In this document: positions 37,810 to 46,884 of the stretch, one piece after another | Layout of the letters: every line of letters starts with the position of its first letter | How positions within the stretch are numbered: position 1 is the first letter of the stretch | Source of the DNA: a virus | Length of the DNA: 64,000 bases | IMG/VR virus record: IMGVR_UViG_3300037475_000071 | Location: 1 to 64,000 of that record | Reading direction: 5' to 3' (one strand) | Notes under the pieces: model-generated | Told to the model about the DNA's origin: nothing | What the model saw: the letters and a program-made list of their open reading frames with translations, nothing else | Databases searched by the model: none | Program-made: the position numbers and the translations under genes

Positions 37810-38091
37810 GTGACGGACGATGAGTACAAGGCACTATGTCGTCGGGTACTTAAACGCGACCATTACAAATGTGTGGTTCCTCTCTGTGGCGCACGGTCTG
37901 CGCTGCATTGCCACCCCGTACGTTATAGGTCGGCAGGCGGCCCAGACGAAAGCTCAAACCTGCTGACGGTGTGTAGTCGGTGTCACGACCGCATCCACGT
38001 CACTGGCGAAGTTCAAATCGTTGCACTCTGGGAAGGCACGGAGATAAACGCCGACCTGAAGCACTACAAATTTGTTATTAGGAGGAAGTGA
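37810..38091 (+). CDS. HNH endonuclease
   Basis: 93 aa from GTG. A compact HNH domain: RDHYKCVVPLCGARSALHCHPVRYRSAGG, SSNLLTVCSRCHDRIH. Cys pairs plus the His-x-His catalytic part and N. Possibly a recombination or packaging nuclease, or a homing enzyme. Begins one base after the previous stop. Confidence 0.85.
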   Translation: MTDDEYKALCRRVLKRDHYKCVVPLCGARSALHCHPVRYRSAGGPDESSNLLTVCSRCHDRIHVTGEVQIVALWEGTEINADLKHYKFVIRRK

Positions 38092-38400
38092 TTGTACGAG
38101 TTCTTAAAGCCTAGAAACGGCCCAGTAGTTGATGGGATGGAGTCGGAGGAAGTTGTGTACGCGGAAGACCAGCCTCAGTACATTCCACTGCGTACGCTAG
38201 TAAGTTCAGCCCCAGATGGACGTGTGGTATCCCGCTGGACGCCGACGGATGAGCAGCGAAAGCTAATCGCCGACGGCGCAGACATTTTCTTAGAGTTGCT
38301 AACTTTTCACCAACCATTAAACCCCATCCGAGTAGCTGTTTCTGACGGAAAGCTGGATAACGGGTGGGTACGGGTTTGCTTGCTAGGACGACACGCATAA
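38092..38400 (+). CDS. unknown protein
   Basis: 102 aa from TTG. YAEDQPQYIPLRTLVSSAPDGRVVSRWTPTDEQRKLIADGADIFLELLTF. The WTPTDEQRxxIAxGADxxLxLLTF block occurs in many small phage proteins; function unknown. It lies between two endonuclease genes. Confidence 0.65.
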   Translation: MYEFLKPRNGPVVDGMESEEVVYAEDQPQYIPLRTLVSSAPDGRVVSRWTPTDEQRKLIADGADIFLELLTFHQPLNPIRVAVSDGKLDNGWVRVCLLGRHA

Positions 38401-39087
38401 ATGAGTAAATATGATAATTCAACTTGCAATTGGTGTGGTGCAATTATACCTAAACCAAACAAGACGCAGCGGGCAGGATTACACAGGGCAGGCCATGCTT
38501 ACTGCTCCACTGAATGCTCATCGGCCAACGCTTCTCATATAAGTTCAATAAGGATGGCCGAGACTAACCGCAAGCACTGCTCAGCGCGTATGAAACGTAA
38601 CAATCCTATGAAGCGCGAGGATGTTAGGCAGAAACAGTTAGCTAGTATACTTAGGGCTGGCGTAAAACCTCCGATACAGGGAGGTAACGGAAGAGGGCCG
38701 ACCAAATGGGAAGCTATGTTGGCTGCTGCCACGGGTCTAGCCGTTAATGTAGTGGTTCCGACTAAAGTACCGCGAGGTACGGGATACCCTACGTGTTACA
38801 AGATAGACCTCGGCGATGAGTTTTACAAAGTTGGCGTAGAAGTTGACGGCAACTCACATTACGGCGTTCGCAAAGTACAAGACAACAAGAAGGATTTGTT
38901 TTTACAGGAGCGAGGTTGGACTATTCTTCGCTTCAAGAATAAAGAAGTGGAAAATAACCTACGAGCGTGTGTCGATAGCATAAATAGCACACTGGAGAAA
39001 AAACGTGAAGCTGAGACCCTATCAGGAATCTGCCTTGGAAGCAATCAAGCTCCAGTACCAGAATGGAGTCAATCGGCTACTCCTTAA
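38401..39087 (+). CDS. Vsr/DUF559-like homing endonuclease
   Basis: 228 aa. An N-terminal zinc motif CNWCGAIIP...CSTEC (residues 9-40). A C-terminal PD-(D/E)XK part: KIDLGDEFYKVGVEVDGNSHYG, VRKVQDNKKDLFLQERGWTILRF, as in DUF559 and EDxHD-type homing enzymes. Its 3' end overlaps the helicase gene start by 83 bases, suggesting insertion at the helicase 5' end. The last 27 residues are probably just overlap. Confidence 0.8.
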   Translation: MSKYDNSTCNWCGAIIPKPNKTQRAGLHRAGHAYCSTECSSANASHISSIRMAETNRKHCSARMKRNNPMKREDVRQKQLASILRAGVKPPIQGGNGRGPTKWEAMLAAATGLAVNVVVPTKVPRGTGYPTCYKIDLGDEFYKVGVEVDGNSHYGVRKVQDNKKDLFLQERGWTILRFKNKEVENNLRACVDSINSTLEKKREAETLSGICLGSNQAPVPEWSQSATP

Positions 39088-40693
39088 TCTTCCCTGCGGA
39101 ACCGGAAAAACTTGCTGCTTTAGTATGTTGCCACAACGCATGGAGTTGCCCGGAAAGTGGCTAATCTTGGTGCATCGCACCGAACTAGCGCAGCAGGCGT
39201 TCGACAAAATCAGCAAATGGAATCCCGACCTTAAAGTTGAAATTGAAATGGGTAGCGACCACGCCTGCGCCTCTTCTGACGTTGTTATAGCTTCCGTTCA
39301 GACTCTCGGTATGGAAGGCGGCACGCGGATTAACAAGTGGAATCCAGAAGAGTTTGCTGGCGTCGTAATAGATGAGTGTCATAGAAGTACGGCTGCTACG
39401 TACACCCGCGTGCTTGAGCATTTCGGCCTAGATAAACCAGGTGGTAAGCGATTATTGCTGGGAGTAACTGCCACAGTCAATCGTGCAGACGGACAGGGGC
39501 TGGATAAGGTCTACGACGCCATTGCTTATGAACTGTCGCTTCTGGACGCTGTAAGGCAGGGCTGGCTGGTGGATTTAAAGGGTATTCGCGTGGTTACGGG
39601 CGTTAGCTTGGATGGAGTCAAAATTACGGCCGGGGACTTTAACCCAAAGCAGCTTGAGGATGCCATTAATACGCCAGCACGTAATAAAGTAATCGTTCAA
39701 GAATGGCTGAAACACGCTGAACGTAGACGTACGGTAGCGTTCACCGTTGACATCCAGCACGCGAAGGACTTGGCAGCAATGTTCCGTGAGCATGACGTTA
39801 AGGCGGAAGCAGTATGGGGAACCGACCCTAACCGTAAAGAAAAATTAGCACAGTATGCTGCTGGCCAATTCGAAGTGCTGACCAACAGTTTTTTGTTGGT
39901 TGAAGGTTGGGACGACCCAGAGACAGCCTGTGTATTACAGGCAAAGCCCACCAGAAGCCTAGTAATGTATCAACAGCAGATTGGGCGAGGAGATCGTCTC
40001 CAAGCAAGTGTAGACAACCTCCTAGAAGCCAGAAAACTTGGCCAGAAACTGGAGAAGGAAGATTGCCTGATTATCGACGTAGTGGACAACACGACGAAGC
40101 ACTCGCTCGTGACGGTTCCCTCGTTGATGGGCCTCAATCCTGACCTAGACCTTAAAGGCGAGAGCGTTGTTTTCGCCAAGGATAGGGCCGACGCACTACA
40201 GGCCGCCAATCCGCTGGCCGACATGTCCAAGGTTACGGACATTGAGCAACTACGTGGCGACACTATTCCGGTGGATTTGTGGAAGGTAGAGTTCGCGCCG
40301 GAGGTACTGAAGGAGACGAGGCTACAGTGGCACAAGACTGGAGAGAGCAGCTACCTGCTGTCTATGAAATCCGGCCAAGGTGCAGTGGTATGGCAGGACT
40401 CGCTGAATAAGTGGCATGTAAAAGCCGTGTATGGGCAGAACAAGTTCGACGAGACCTTCGATACCCGCAAAGCTACGTTCGGGTTCGCTGAGAGAATGGC
40501 GGGTCTATGCAATGGGGACGACGCCAGATGGTTGACCCGTAATAATTCGTGGGGAGCCAAGCCAGCAACTAAGAACCAACTGGACTACTTACGTCGTCGT
40601 GGCGTGGCCGTCAAGGAAGATATTACTTCTGGACAGGCTAATCAAATTATTAACCGTTTGCAAGCAATTAACAGCGTAGGAGCAGCGCAATGA
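39005..40693 (+). CDS. SF2 DEAD/DEAH-type helicase
   Basis: 562 aa from GTG. Motif I LPCGTGKT (about 30), motif II VIDECH (about 122), motif III GVTAT, and the C-terminal motif VI QQIGRGDR (about 322) place it in the phage SSL2/UvsW-like SF2 group. A unique C-terminal 190 residues follow. Likely unwinds or remodels replication or recombination intermediates. Its start is inside the DUF559-like gene. Confidence 0.9.
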   Translation: MKLRPYQESALEAIKLQYQNGVNRLLLNLPCGTGKTCCFSMLPQRMELPGKWLILVHRTELAQQAFDKISKWNPDLKVEIEMGSDHACASSDVVIASVQTLGMEGGTRINKWNPEEFAGVVIDECHRSTAATYTRVLEHFGLDKPGGKRLLLGVTATVNRADGQGLDKVYDAIAYELSLLDAVRQGWLVDLKGIRVVTGVSLDGVKITAGDFNPKQLEDAINTPARNKVIVQEWLKHAERRRTVAFTVDIQHAKDLAAMFREHDVKAEAVWGTDPNRKEKLAQYAAGQFEVLTNSFLLVEGWDDPETACVLQAKPTRSLVMYQQQIGRGDRLQASVDNLLEARKLGQKLEKEDCLIIDVVDNTTKHSLVTVPSLMGLNPDLDLKGESVVFAKDRADALQAANPLADMSKVTDIEQLRGDTIPVDLWKVEFAPEVLKETRLQWHKTGESSYLLSMKSGQGAVVWQDSLNKWHVKAVYGQNKFDETFDTRKATFGFAERMAGLCNGDDARWLTRNNSWGAKPATKNQLDYLRRRGVAVKEDITSGQANQIINRLQAINSVGAAQ

Positions 40694-40935
40694 AGATAGA
40701 CAAATTCGAAGGGGACATATTCTGGAACGCTGAAGACAGGGAGATGGACGTAGAGCCCGAAGAGTATATGAACGAGGTTGGCTGCGGCATAGTAATTCAG
40801 TTTTCTCAAGCCAAGAGCTTACCTGACTTCTACGGTGTTCAATACTACGAGTCCGACAAGGATGAATACGTTGATGTATTCTTCACAACGCTCGAAGAGG
40901 CAGAAGACTGGGTTAATGCACACCCAGAGAAATAA
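40690..40935 (+). CDS. unknown acidic small protein
   Basis: 81 aa, 30% acidic: DVEPEEYMNEVGCGIVIQFSQ, YYESDKDEYVDVFFTTLEEAEDW. Coupled to the helicase by ATGA. Could bind the helicase; unproven. Confidence 0.6.
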   Translation: MKIDKFEGDIFWNAEDREMDVEPEEYMNEVGCGIVIQFSQAKSLPDFYGVQYYESDKDEYVDVFFTTLEEAEDWVNAHPEK

Positions 40936-40940
40936 CCTAT

Positions 40941-42065
40941 ATGCCGTTTAAGATTGTTACCCTGTCCAAACGGCCTGAAAACCTCATCCCGTTCGTGGAA
41001 TCCATCTATCGGCAAGACCCCACCATACCCCGCGAGAACATCGTGGTGGTCAATGATGGTGCCCGTGCTGAGGCGGAGATAGCCCTGCCTGGTATTACTT
41101 GGGTTGAGGGCGAGAAGCCGTTCGTGTTCTCCCGCAATGCCAACATCGGTATCCTTGCGGCGGATTCAGATGTAGTAATCCTGTGCAACGACGACATAAC
41201 CCTGCAAACTCAGGGCGGATTCACCAAGCTGGCTACAGTCTCGGGTAGATTTGGTCTCACCTCGGCTGCGATACACGGCCCAGTAGGTAATCCAACACAG
41301 AGTTGGGTGCGCGGGGATAAGGAGCACGGCCTCCGCGAAGAACATATCCTGCTGTGCTTTGTCTGCGTGGCTATTCCCCGCTTCGTGTGGGACACTGTTG
41401 GCCCTCTGGACGAAAGGTTTGTCGGGTACGGCTATGAGGATGACGACTACAGCAAGCGGGTACAGGACGCCGGCCAGAAGCTGTACATCTACGATGGCTG
41501 CGTAGTCCAACACGGCGGGATACAGAAGTCCACGTTCCGAGACCAATACGATGAGAGTTTTGTTTCTCTCATGGCTCAAAGCAAGAAAGCATTCAAAGAA
41601 AAATGGGGAGAATCCTTGTCACTACGATTAAATCTGGGGTGCTCCGACGCGCATGTGTCGGGCTATACCAACGTAGATTTAGCTGAACCCGCCGATGTCA
41701 TTGCCGACCTGTCGAAGCCGTGGCCGTGGGCCGACTCAAGCATAGAGGCTATCCGCGCTCACGACATCATTGAACACTTGCCTAACAAGATTCAAACCAT
41801 GAACGAGATGTGGCGGGTGCTGAAGCCAGAGGGTAGGGCGGAAATAGTTGTGCCCACCACTGGAGGTACGGGAGCATTCCAAGACCCCACCCATGTGAGT
41901 TTCTGGAACCGCCGTAGCTTCCTGTATTACGAGAGCGGCTGCCTGTATCGGGAGCGTTTCGCCAAAGCCTACGGCATTACGGCGGCGTTCAAGATGGTAG
42001 AAGATAGCGAGACACAGACTATGGACGGGCCGAAGCTGCGCATCGTGTTGCAGGCGGTGAAATAG
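40941..42065 (+). CDS. glycosyltransferase (GT2) fused to SAM methyltransferase
   Basis: 374 aa. Residues 1-200 are a GT2/GT-A fold: FKIVTLSKRPENLIPFVES, IVVVNDG, SRNANIGI, VVILCNDDI (DxD-like), GPLDERFVGYGYEDDDY. Residues 207-374 are a methyltransferase: LRLNLGCSDAHVSGYTNVDL, IEAIRAHDIIEHLPN, MNEMWRVLKPEGRAEIVVP. The fusion could glycosylate then methylate one product, perhaps a modified DNA base, capsid or host glycan. The next gene is another glycosyltransferase. Confidence 0.8.
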   Translation: MPFKIVTLSKRPENLIPFVESIYRQDPTIPRENIVVVNDGARAEAEIALPGITWVEGEKPFVFSRNANIGILAADSDVVILCNDDITLQTQGGFTKLATVSGRFGLTSAAIHGPVGNPTQSWVRGDKEHGLREEHILLCFVCVAIPRFVWDTVGPLDERFVGYGYEDDDYSKRVQDAGQKLYIYDGCVVQHGGIQKSTFRDQYDESFVSLMAQSKKAFKEKWGESLSLRLNLGCSDAHVSGYTNVDLAEPADVIADLSKPWPWADSSIEAIRAHDIIEHLPNKIQTMNEMWRVLKPEGRAEIVVPTTGGTGAFQDPTHVSFWNRRSFLYYESGCLYRERFAKAYGITAAFKMVEDSETQTMDGPKLRIVLQAVK

Positions 42066-42787
42066 TGCAGCTAATCGCAGCCATGCGTATCAAGGATGAA
42101 TCGCGTTGGATAGTGGAAGTGCTGGAGTCCATCCTTCCCGTCTGCGAGAAGGTGTTTATTCTCGACGATCATTCCACGGACGGCACCGTGGAACTCTGTC
42201 GGTCATTCAATCGTGTGACGGTGTTGGAGTCTCCGTTTGAAGGGGTGGACGAGGCCAGAGACAAAACGTGGCTCATGGCACAAGTGCTATCCGTTCACGA
42301 CGCGGAATGGGTCTTAATGATAGACGGTGACGAGGTTCTGGAATCAGCAGGCCCACAGAAGATACGGCGGCTATTGCAATACCCACTCTACGAGTATTAC
42401 TCATTCAACATCCTGTATCTGTGGAACGACGCGCACACTGTGCGTAGAGATGGGGTGTACGGCAGCTTCAAGCGCCCTTCGCTGTTTCGGGTGCAGCCTA
42501 ATCAGTTGCCGATATGGAAGAGTACCAACTACGGCGGCAACTTTCATTGCAGCAATATACCCAGCTACTTGATGAACCTGCCCTACGCCGCGTCAGAGAT
42601 AAACCTATACCACTACGGCTACATCGACGCCTCCCTACGAGAGCGAAAGTATCGCTGGTACAACCAAATCGATCCCAACAACCTTGCTGAAGATTGCTAC
42701 CGCCATACCGTACAAGGTGACCCGTGTGGCCCGCCAGCAGACATGAAGCTATTGCACGCTGGGCCACTGAGATTGGAACGCATATGA
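42065..42787 (+). CDS. GT2-family glycosyltransferase
   Basis: 240 aa from GTG overlapping the previous stop. MRIKDESRWIVEVLESI, VFILDDHSTDGTVELC, ARDKTWLM and WVLMIDGDEVLE (DGD metal site) are GT2 signatures. The C-terminal part is rich in aromatic residues. Works with the fused GT/methyltransferase by position. A CGCACACTGTGCG copy lies in it (42432). Confidence 0.85.
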   Translation: MQLIAAMRIKDESRWIVEVLESILPVCEKVFILDDHSTDGTVELCRSFNRVTVLESPFEGVDEARDKTWLMAQVLSVHDAEWVLMIDGDEVLESAGPQKIRRLLQYPLYEYYSFNILYLWNDAHTVRRDGVYGSFKRPSLFRVQPNQLPIWKSTNYGGNFHCSNIPSYLMNLPYAASEINLYHYGYIDASLRERKYRWYNQIDPNNLAEDCYRHTVQGDPCGPPADMKLLHAGPLRLERI

Positions 42788-44712
42788 GCATCGAGTCTAA
42801 AGCAGTTCAATACTTCGAGAGCAAAGGGTGGATGGAAACAGCTAAGTTCTCTGACGACCATGTAATGCTAGAACTCTGCCCCATCTGCGGCAAGGATGGC
42901 TGGCATTTCTACGTCAACATTTCTCCTGAGAAGGACGGCCTGTACTCCTGTAAGGTGGGAGGGTGCGAAGGAAACCTCACAAAACTCCGCCAAGAACTGG
43001 GAGACACCCAACAGAAAACGGAAGCACACACAGAGTTAACCTCGACTTCAGACTGGGCCAAGGACAAGAAGCCGGACGTGTTGCCCAACGTTGCTGCCTG
43101 CTACAGCCGACTCATCAACGACGTAGACGCGCTTGACTACCTCATGAATACACGGGGATGGTCACGTCGTGTTATCGACGAGTTGCAACTGGGTCTCATG
43201 GCCCAGCATGGCAAGAAGTACCTCGTCATACCCTACCTAGACCAGACTGGTCAGATTGTTTTTTCTAAGTACCGCAGTTTGCCTCCCGCTGAGAAGGCGT
43301 TCTTCATTTCCAAAGGCCACCCGACGCGGCTCTACAACGAGACCTGCATTCAGCCTGAGATGGAAGAGCTCACCCTCCTAGAAGGTGAGGGAGATACTAT
43401 AACGATGCTCGACTGGGGCATCACGTCGGTGGTCGGAGTTCCCGGTGCTGGAAACAAGAAGACAGAATGGATAACCAAGATAGACAAGGCCCGACCGAAG
43501 AAAATCTATATCCTCTTCGATAATGACAAAGCTGGCCAACAAGGGGCGGCGGAGTTAGCCAAGAAGTTGATGCTGAACACGGAGTTGCCTACCCCGCTCA
43601 GTATAGTTCTTCCTCCGTTTGAAACCCATGATGGCGACGAAGGCAAGGATATAAGCGACTTCAAACGCGCTGGACACACTCGTGAAGAGTTTGAAGCACT
43701 GAAAGAGAAGGCACTCCCATTTGAAGTCAAGGGAGTGGCTACACTGGGAGACGCGCTCGATCGGCTGGAACAGGAACTGTTGGGTAAAGAGTTGCTGGCA
43801 CCGCGGTACGCTACTCAGTTTGCTTCCCTGAATACCAAGCTGGGCGGGTTCGAACGAGGAGACATCGTTGATATTATCGCAGGTGAAAAACAGGGTAAGA
43901 GCTCCTTCGCGCTTAACCTGATAGAGCACCTCGTATCGACGTACAACGAGTCGGGCTTATTCGAGTGCCTTGAAATGCCTGACACGCGGCTTGCTAGGAA
44001 ATGGGTCAGCATGGTCACCAAGACTGACGACTCTCCTGCGAAGACACCAGAAGAAGCTAGGGCACGTATGCTGGTGATGCGGGAGGCCATTGTTACGGCT
44101 AAACAAATTGCAGGCTCACGCGAAGCCGACCTGTTGTTTGGTTTCACGCGGGTCAAAGACCCCGAAGAGATTTATGACACCATCAGACAGGCTGTGCGCC
44201 GATACGGAGTGCGCTTCGTAGTGGTGGACAACATTCAATTACTGGCTGACCAGACCCTTAAGAATCAAAACCATCGTACAACCCACCTGAGCCAAATCAG
44301 TAAGAAGCTCAAGGCGTTGGCTCTGGAGCTAGAGATTGTGATGTTCCGCATCGTTCAGCCTAATCGCATCCGTGAAGGTGAAGTTGCCAGCCATTTGAAC
44401 GCCGATGGAAGCAGTCAGTTGGCCAAGGACTGCGATGCAACCATAGCTCTACACCGTAACACGAAGATGAAGCTGAGTGCCGACGACCTCAAGCAGATTG
44501 GATTCATGGATGAAGACCAATCGTTCGAGCCTCAACTGTACACACGGGTCTCAATCACCCGCTACGCTGCTGGCGGGATGTGCACGCTGAAGTTCCAAGG
44601 CGAATACAGCTTAGTTTCAGAGTGGACTTCCGACGAGGCCGCAGGGCTAACCAACCCAGTGCAAGCAGGGCTGGACATGAAGACCATCGCCGTTCCTGTT
44701 GGCGGTTACTAA
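42784..44712 (+). CDS. primase-helicase (T7 gp4-like)
   Basis: 642 aa from MSIESKA (ATGA overlap). Zinc finger CPICGKDGW...CKVGGC (residues 31-60), TOPRIM LLEGEGDTITML (about 199) and IYILFDNDKAG, then a DnaB/RecA-type helicase with Walker A IIAGEKQGKSSF (about 366), Walker B VRFVVVDNIQLL and the later HLSQISKKLKALALE. Makes primers and unwinds at the fork, partner of the PolA-type polymerase. Confidence 0.93.
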   Translation: MSIESKAVQYFESKGWMETAKFSDDHVMLELCPICGKDGWHFYVNISPEKDGLYSCKVGGCEGNLTKLRQELGDTQQKTEAHTELTSTSDWAKDKKPDVLPNVAACYSRLINDVDALDYLMNTRGWSRRVIDELQLGLMAQHGKKYLVIPYLDQTGQIVFSKYRSLPPAEKAFFISKGHPTRLYNETCIQPEMEELTLLEGEGDTITMLDWGITSVVGVPGAGNKKTEWITKIDKARPKKIYILFDNDKAGQQGAAELAKKLMLNTELPTPLSIVLPPFETHDGDEGKDISDFKRAGHTREEFEALKEKALPFEVKGVATLGDALDRLEQELLGKELLAPRYATQFASLNTKLGGFERGDIVDIIAGEKQGKSSFALNLIEHLVSTYNESGLFECLEMPDTRLARKWVSMVTKTDDSPAKTPEEARARMLVMREAIVTAKQIAGSREADLLFGFTRVKDPEEIYDTIRQAVRRYGVRFVVVDNIQLLADQTLKNQNHRTTHLSQISKKLKALALELEIVMFRIVQPNRIREGEVASHLNADGSSQLAKDCDATIALHRNTKMKLSADDLKQIGFMDEDQSFEPQLYTRVSITRYAAGGMCTLKFQGEYSLVSEWTSDEAAGLTNPVQAGLDMKTIAVPVGGY

Positions 44713-44727
44713 TCACACATGTTTTAG

Positions 44728-44756
44728 TTGACATTACACTCCGTTTCGTGTAGTGT
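44728..44756 (+). promoter_or_regulatory. promoter of ACACA/TGTG family, with long leader
   Basis: TTGACA (44728-44733), 17-base spacer TTACACTCCGTTTCGTG, TAGTGT (44751-44756). About 200 bases of leader without ORF follow to 44962; weak stems only. Confidence 0.6.
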
Positions 44757-44961
44757 AATAGCAGATGGGGAGAGCGGTATTTGGTCACTGCTCCAACCAA
44801 TTGTGCGGCGACCGTGGAAGGACACGCACGGCTTGGGAAGTAGCTTATCTGCAACGTGTCAGTCTCAGCAGAATCAAGCATCCCTAGACAGCCGGAGTAG
44901 TGGAGGGACTGACAAACCCACTGAGTAGGAATCAAGCCCTACCCGCACAAACAAAATTCAT

Positions 44962-45390
44962 ATGTTCGAAAACATACGCCGCGCTACACCCAAGGAACGC
45001 TCCGACCCACGGCAAACCAGCCTCTATGGTAGCCGACACGAGCAGGAGCTTCAACACTTTTATACAACCACGAGACAACCACAAGGGAGCGGAGACTTGT
45101 CAACTGAGTCATTTGCTATACCAGTTCCACTACAGCACGCCGAAGAGTACGACGTAATAAACGGCATCACCATCCGAGAAGCCAACCGCGCCACACGGTT
45201 TGAATACTACGCTTCTGAGATTGTCATCCTAGCGAAAATAGCCAAAGAAAACTACCTGGACAAGGGCGTCAACGCGGTTCTCGTCAAGGTTCCCACCAAG
45301 CACAGGCCGTTCCACAAGGTTGCTGTCTACGTGGAAGAGGGCTTCCTTGTGCCAGTCTCACGCAGCTTCTCAGAACGGGACAGCGACTAA
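44962..45390 (+). CDS. unknown protein
   Basis: 142 aa. N-terminal basic part, then SFAIPVPLQHAEEYDVINGITIREANRATRFEYYAS and ILAKIAKENYLDKGVNAVLVKVP. No family recognised. First gene of the recA unit. Confidence 0.6.
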   Translation: MFENIRRATPKERSDPRQTSLYGSRHEQELQHFYTTTRQPQGSGDLSTESFAIPVPLQHAEEYDVINGITIREANRATRFEYYASEIVILAKIAKENYLDKGVNAVLVKVPTKHRPFHKVAVYVEEGFLVPVSRSFSERDSD

Positions 45391-45560
45391 TGGGCTGCGG
45401 ACTGTGTACTGACGGGGTAAAGAAGATTGTGGGCGACAGGGGCTGGGAAGAAATACCGTGCTGGTGTCCTGCTGGCCGGGCTATAGCGGAAGCACAACGT
45501 CAAGAGAAAGCTACCAACATTGCGGCGGAGCGGGAAATACTTCGCCAATCAAACAAGTGA
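45390..45560 (+). CDS. zinc-like small protein
   Basis: 56 aa: MGCGLCTDGVKKIVGDRGW, CWCPAGRAIAEAQRQEKA. Two CxxC/CxC clusters, then a helix. TAATG and GTGA overlaps couple it to both neighbours. Confidence 0.55.
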   Translation: MGCGLCTDGVKKIVGDRGWEEIPCWCPAGRAIAEAQRQEKATNIAAEREILRQSNK

Positions 45561-45970
45561 CAAAGCAGAGTTCTAAGGACAGGGCAAGGGCAAGAAACCT
45601 CTGGTTATTTTACCGGATAACACCCGAAGAACACGCACTCATAAAGAAGTATCAGCAAGACCATTCAATTTACCGCCTACTGCTGGGTAAACGAAACTCC
45701 TGTGACCACGACCACACTAGCGGGGAAATCCGGGGCTTACTCGAATGGCGATTGAATAAAGCATACGGCCTGTTTGAGAAGGTAGCTGGCGACAACCTAC
45801 CAGACGTACTAAGAGCGTTGGCAACATATCACGAACACCCTCCAGCAGAACTCGCCTTGGGTGAAAAGAAATTCGGACTCATCGGCCTCGCTAAAAGGAA
45901 AAAAGTAATGACGTACGGCCCACCAGTCATAAAGAAAGGGAAAGAACCACGCACTAATAAACCTCAATGA
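45557..45970 (+). CDS. recombination endonuclease VII, zinc-ligand-less variant
   Basis: 137 aa from GTG. The core NSCDHDHTSGEIRGLLEWRLNKAYGLFEKV matches T4 gp49-type DHxHxTGxxRGLLCxxCNxxLG, which cuts Holliday junctions. D-H-x-H and the Asn of the active site are kept. The two Cys of LLCxxCN are E and L here, and the earlier CxxC is also missing, so the structural zinc seems lost. It lies just before recA. Confidence 0.75.
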   Translation: MTKQSSKDRARARNLWLFYRITPEEHALIKKYQQDHSIYRLLLGKRNSCDHDHTSGEIRGLLEWRLNKAYGLFEKVAGDNLPDVLRALATYHEHPPAELALGEKKFGLIGLAKRKKVMTYGPPVIKKGKEPRTNKPQ

Positions 45971-46371
45971 CCGATTCGGTTTCACAGATGTCAGAAAAGA
46001 AATCAGTAGAGTTTAGAACGGCGTTCTCCCGGGTAATGGAGACGTACGAGGAGGCCAGATCAGCACAGGTCAGCCATCCCCGCCGCGTCCTCATGAGCGA
46101 CTCCGGCCCTGGTCGGGTGGCTCCATCCACGGTGGACTTCATTTGCGACGTTGAGCTCGCCGCCCTGCGTACCTTGAACTCAGAAGACTTCCGTGTATTC
46201 AAGACTGTCTACTGCGACCAAGAAGAAATATCCATGTTCCTACGGCGTACAGAAGTGTTCAAGCACATCGAGGACAGGATTATGAGAACCGTAGGGCGGG
46301 CTTTCAAACAACGTGGCATATCGTCCGCTAACTATTTCAAACCAGTCTATATCACAAGGAAAAAGAAATGA
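45967..46371 (+). CDS. unknown protein
   Basis: 134 aa. A helical centre VELAALRTLNSEDFRVFKTVY, then RRTEVFKHIEDRIMRTVGRAFKQRG, basic. The layout resembles small sigma-like or DNA-binding proteins but no motif is firm. ATGA overlaps both sides. Confidence 0.6.
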   Translation: MTDSVSQMSEKKSVEFRTAFSRVMETYEEARSAQVSHPRRVLMSDSGPGRVAPSTVDFICDVELAALRTLNSEDFRVFKTVYCDQEEISMFLRRTEVFKHIEDRIMRTVGRAFKQRGISSANYFKPVYITRKKK

Positions 46372-46700
46372 TCGAATTACCCGATAACGACAAAGTACAA
46401 CAAGCACCTCCGCCCCCGAAGCATATTAAAGACGTGCGCTTCGTTGTTGTTCACTCAGACGGCCAAGTCGAAGCTCATTGGAAGATTGGCTACAACGAAC
46501 TGCCGCAGTTACATGGAAAGGTTCAGCAGCTTCTTCAGCAGTTCTCCATCACGGGCATTACAGACATGAGCGGACTTGAAAGCAAGAGCGAGATTTCACA
46601 CATCCCCGCTCACCGCATCAAGCGCATCCACGCCCACATCGACACCAACGTTATTGAGGTTGTATCGCCGGCACAGATACAAGGAAAGCTCCATGTCTAA
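46368..46700 (+). CDS. unknown protein
   Basis: 110 aa. A Pro-rich start (QQAPPPPKH), then a beta/alpha part DVRFVVVHSDGQVEAHWK and HRIKRIHAHIDTNVIEVV. No family recognised. Confidence 0.6.
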   Translation: MIELPDNDKVQQAPPPPKHIKDVRFVVVHSDGQVEAHWKIGYNELPQLHGKVQQLLQQFSITGITDMSGLESKSEISHIPAHRIKRIHAHIDTNVIEVVSPAQIQGKLHV

Positions 46701-46884
46701 GATTCACTTCGCCGTTCGTACGATTAACGGCAAGCTGGTAGCGCGGGAGGGCAAGTTCGGAACTGGTAAGCGGCTGCATTTCTACTGCGGCTTCTGCAAG
46801 GGGTGGTTTGTGTCTCGTCGGCAGCGCAACGACCACGTTAGCGGCTGCGTGGAATACCAGCCACGCCAGAGGAGAACACGTTGA
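46693..46884 (+). CDS. zinc-finger-like small protein
   Basis: 63 aa. Start at MSKIHFAVRTINGKLVA. LHFYCGFCKGWFVSRRQRNDHVSGCVEY is a CxxC-x11-H-x3-C finger. Overlaps recA start. Confidence 0.6.
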   Translation: MSKIHFAVRTINGKLVAREGKFGTGKRLHFYCGFCKGWFVSRRQRNDHVSGCVEYQPRQRRTR

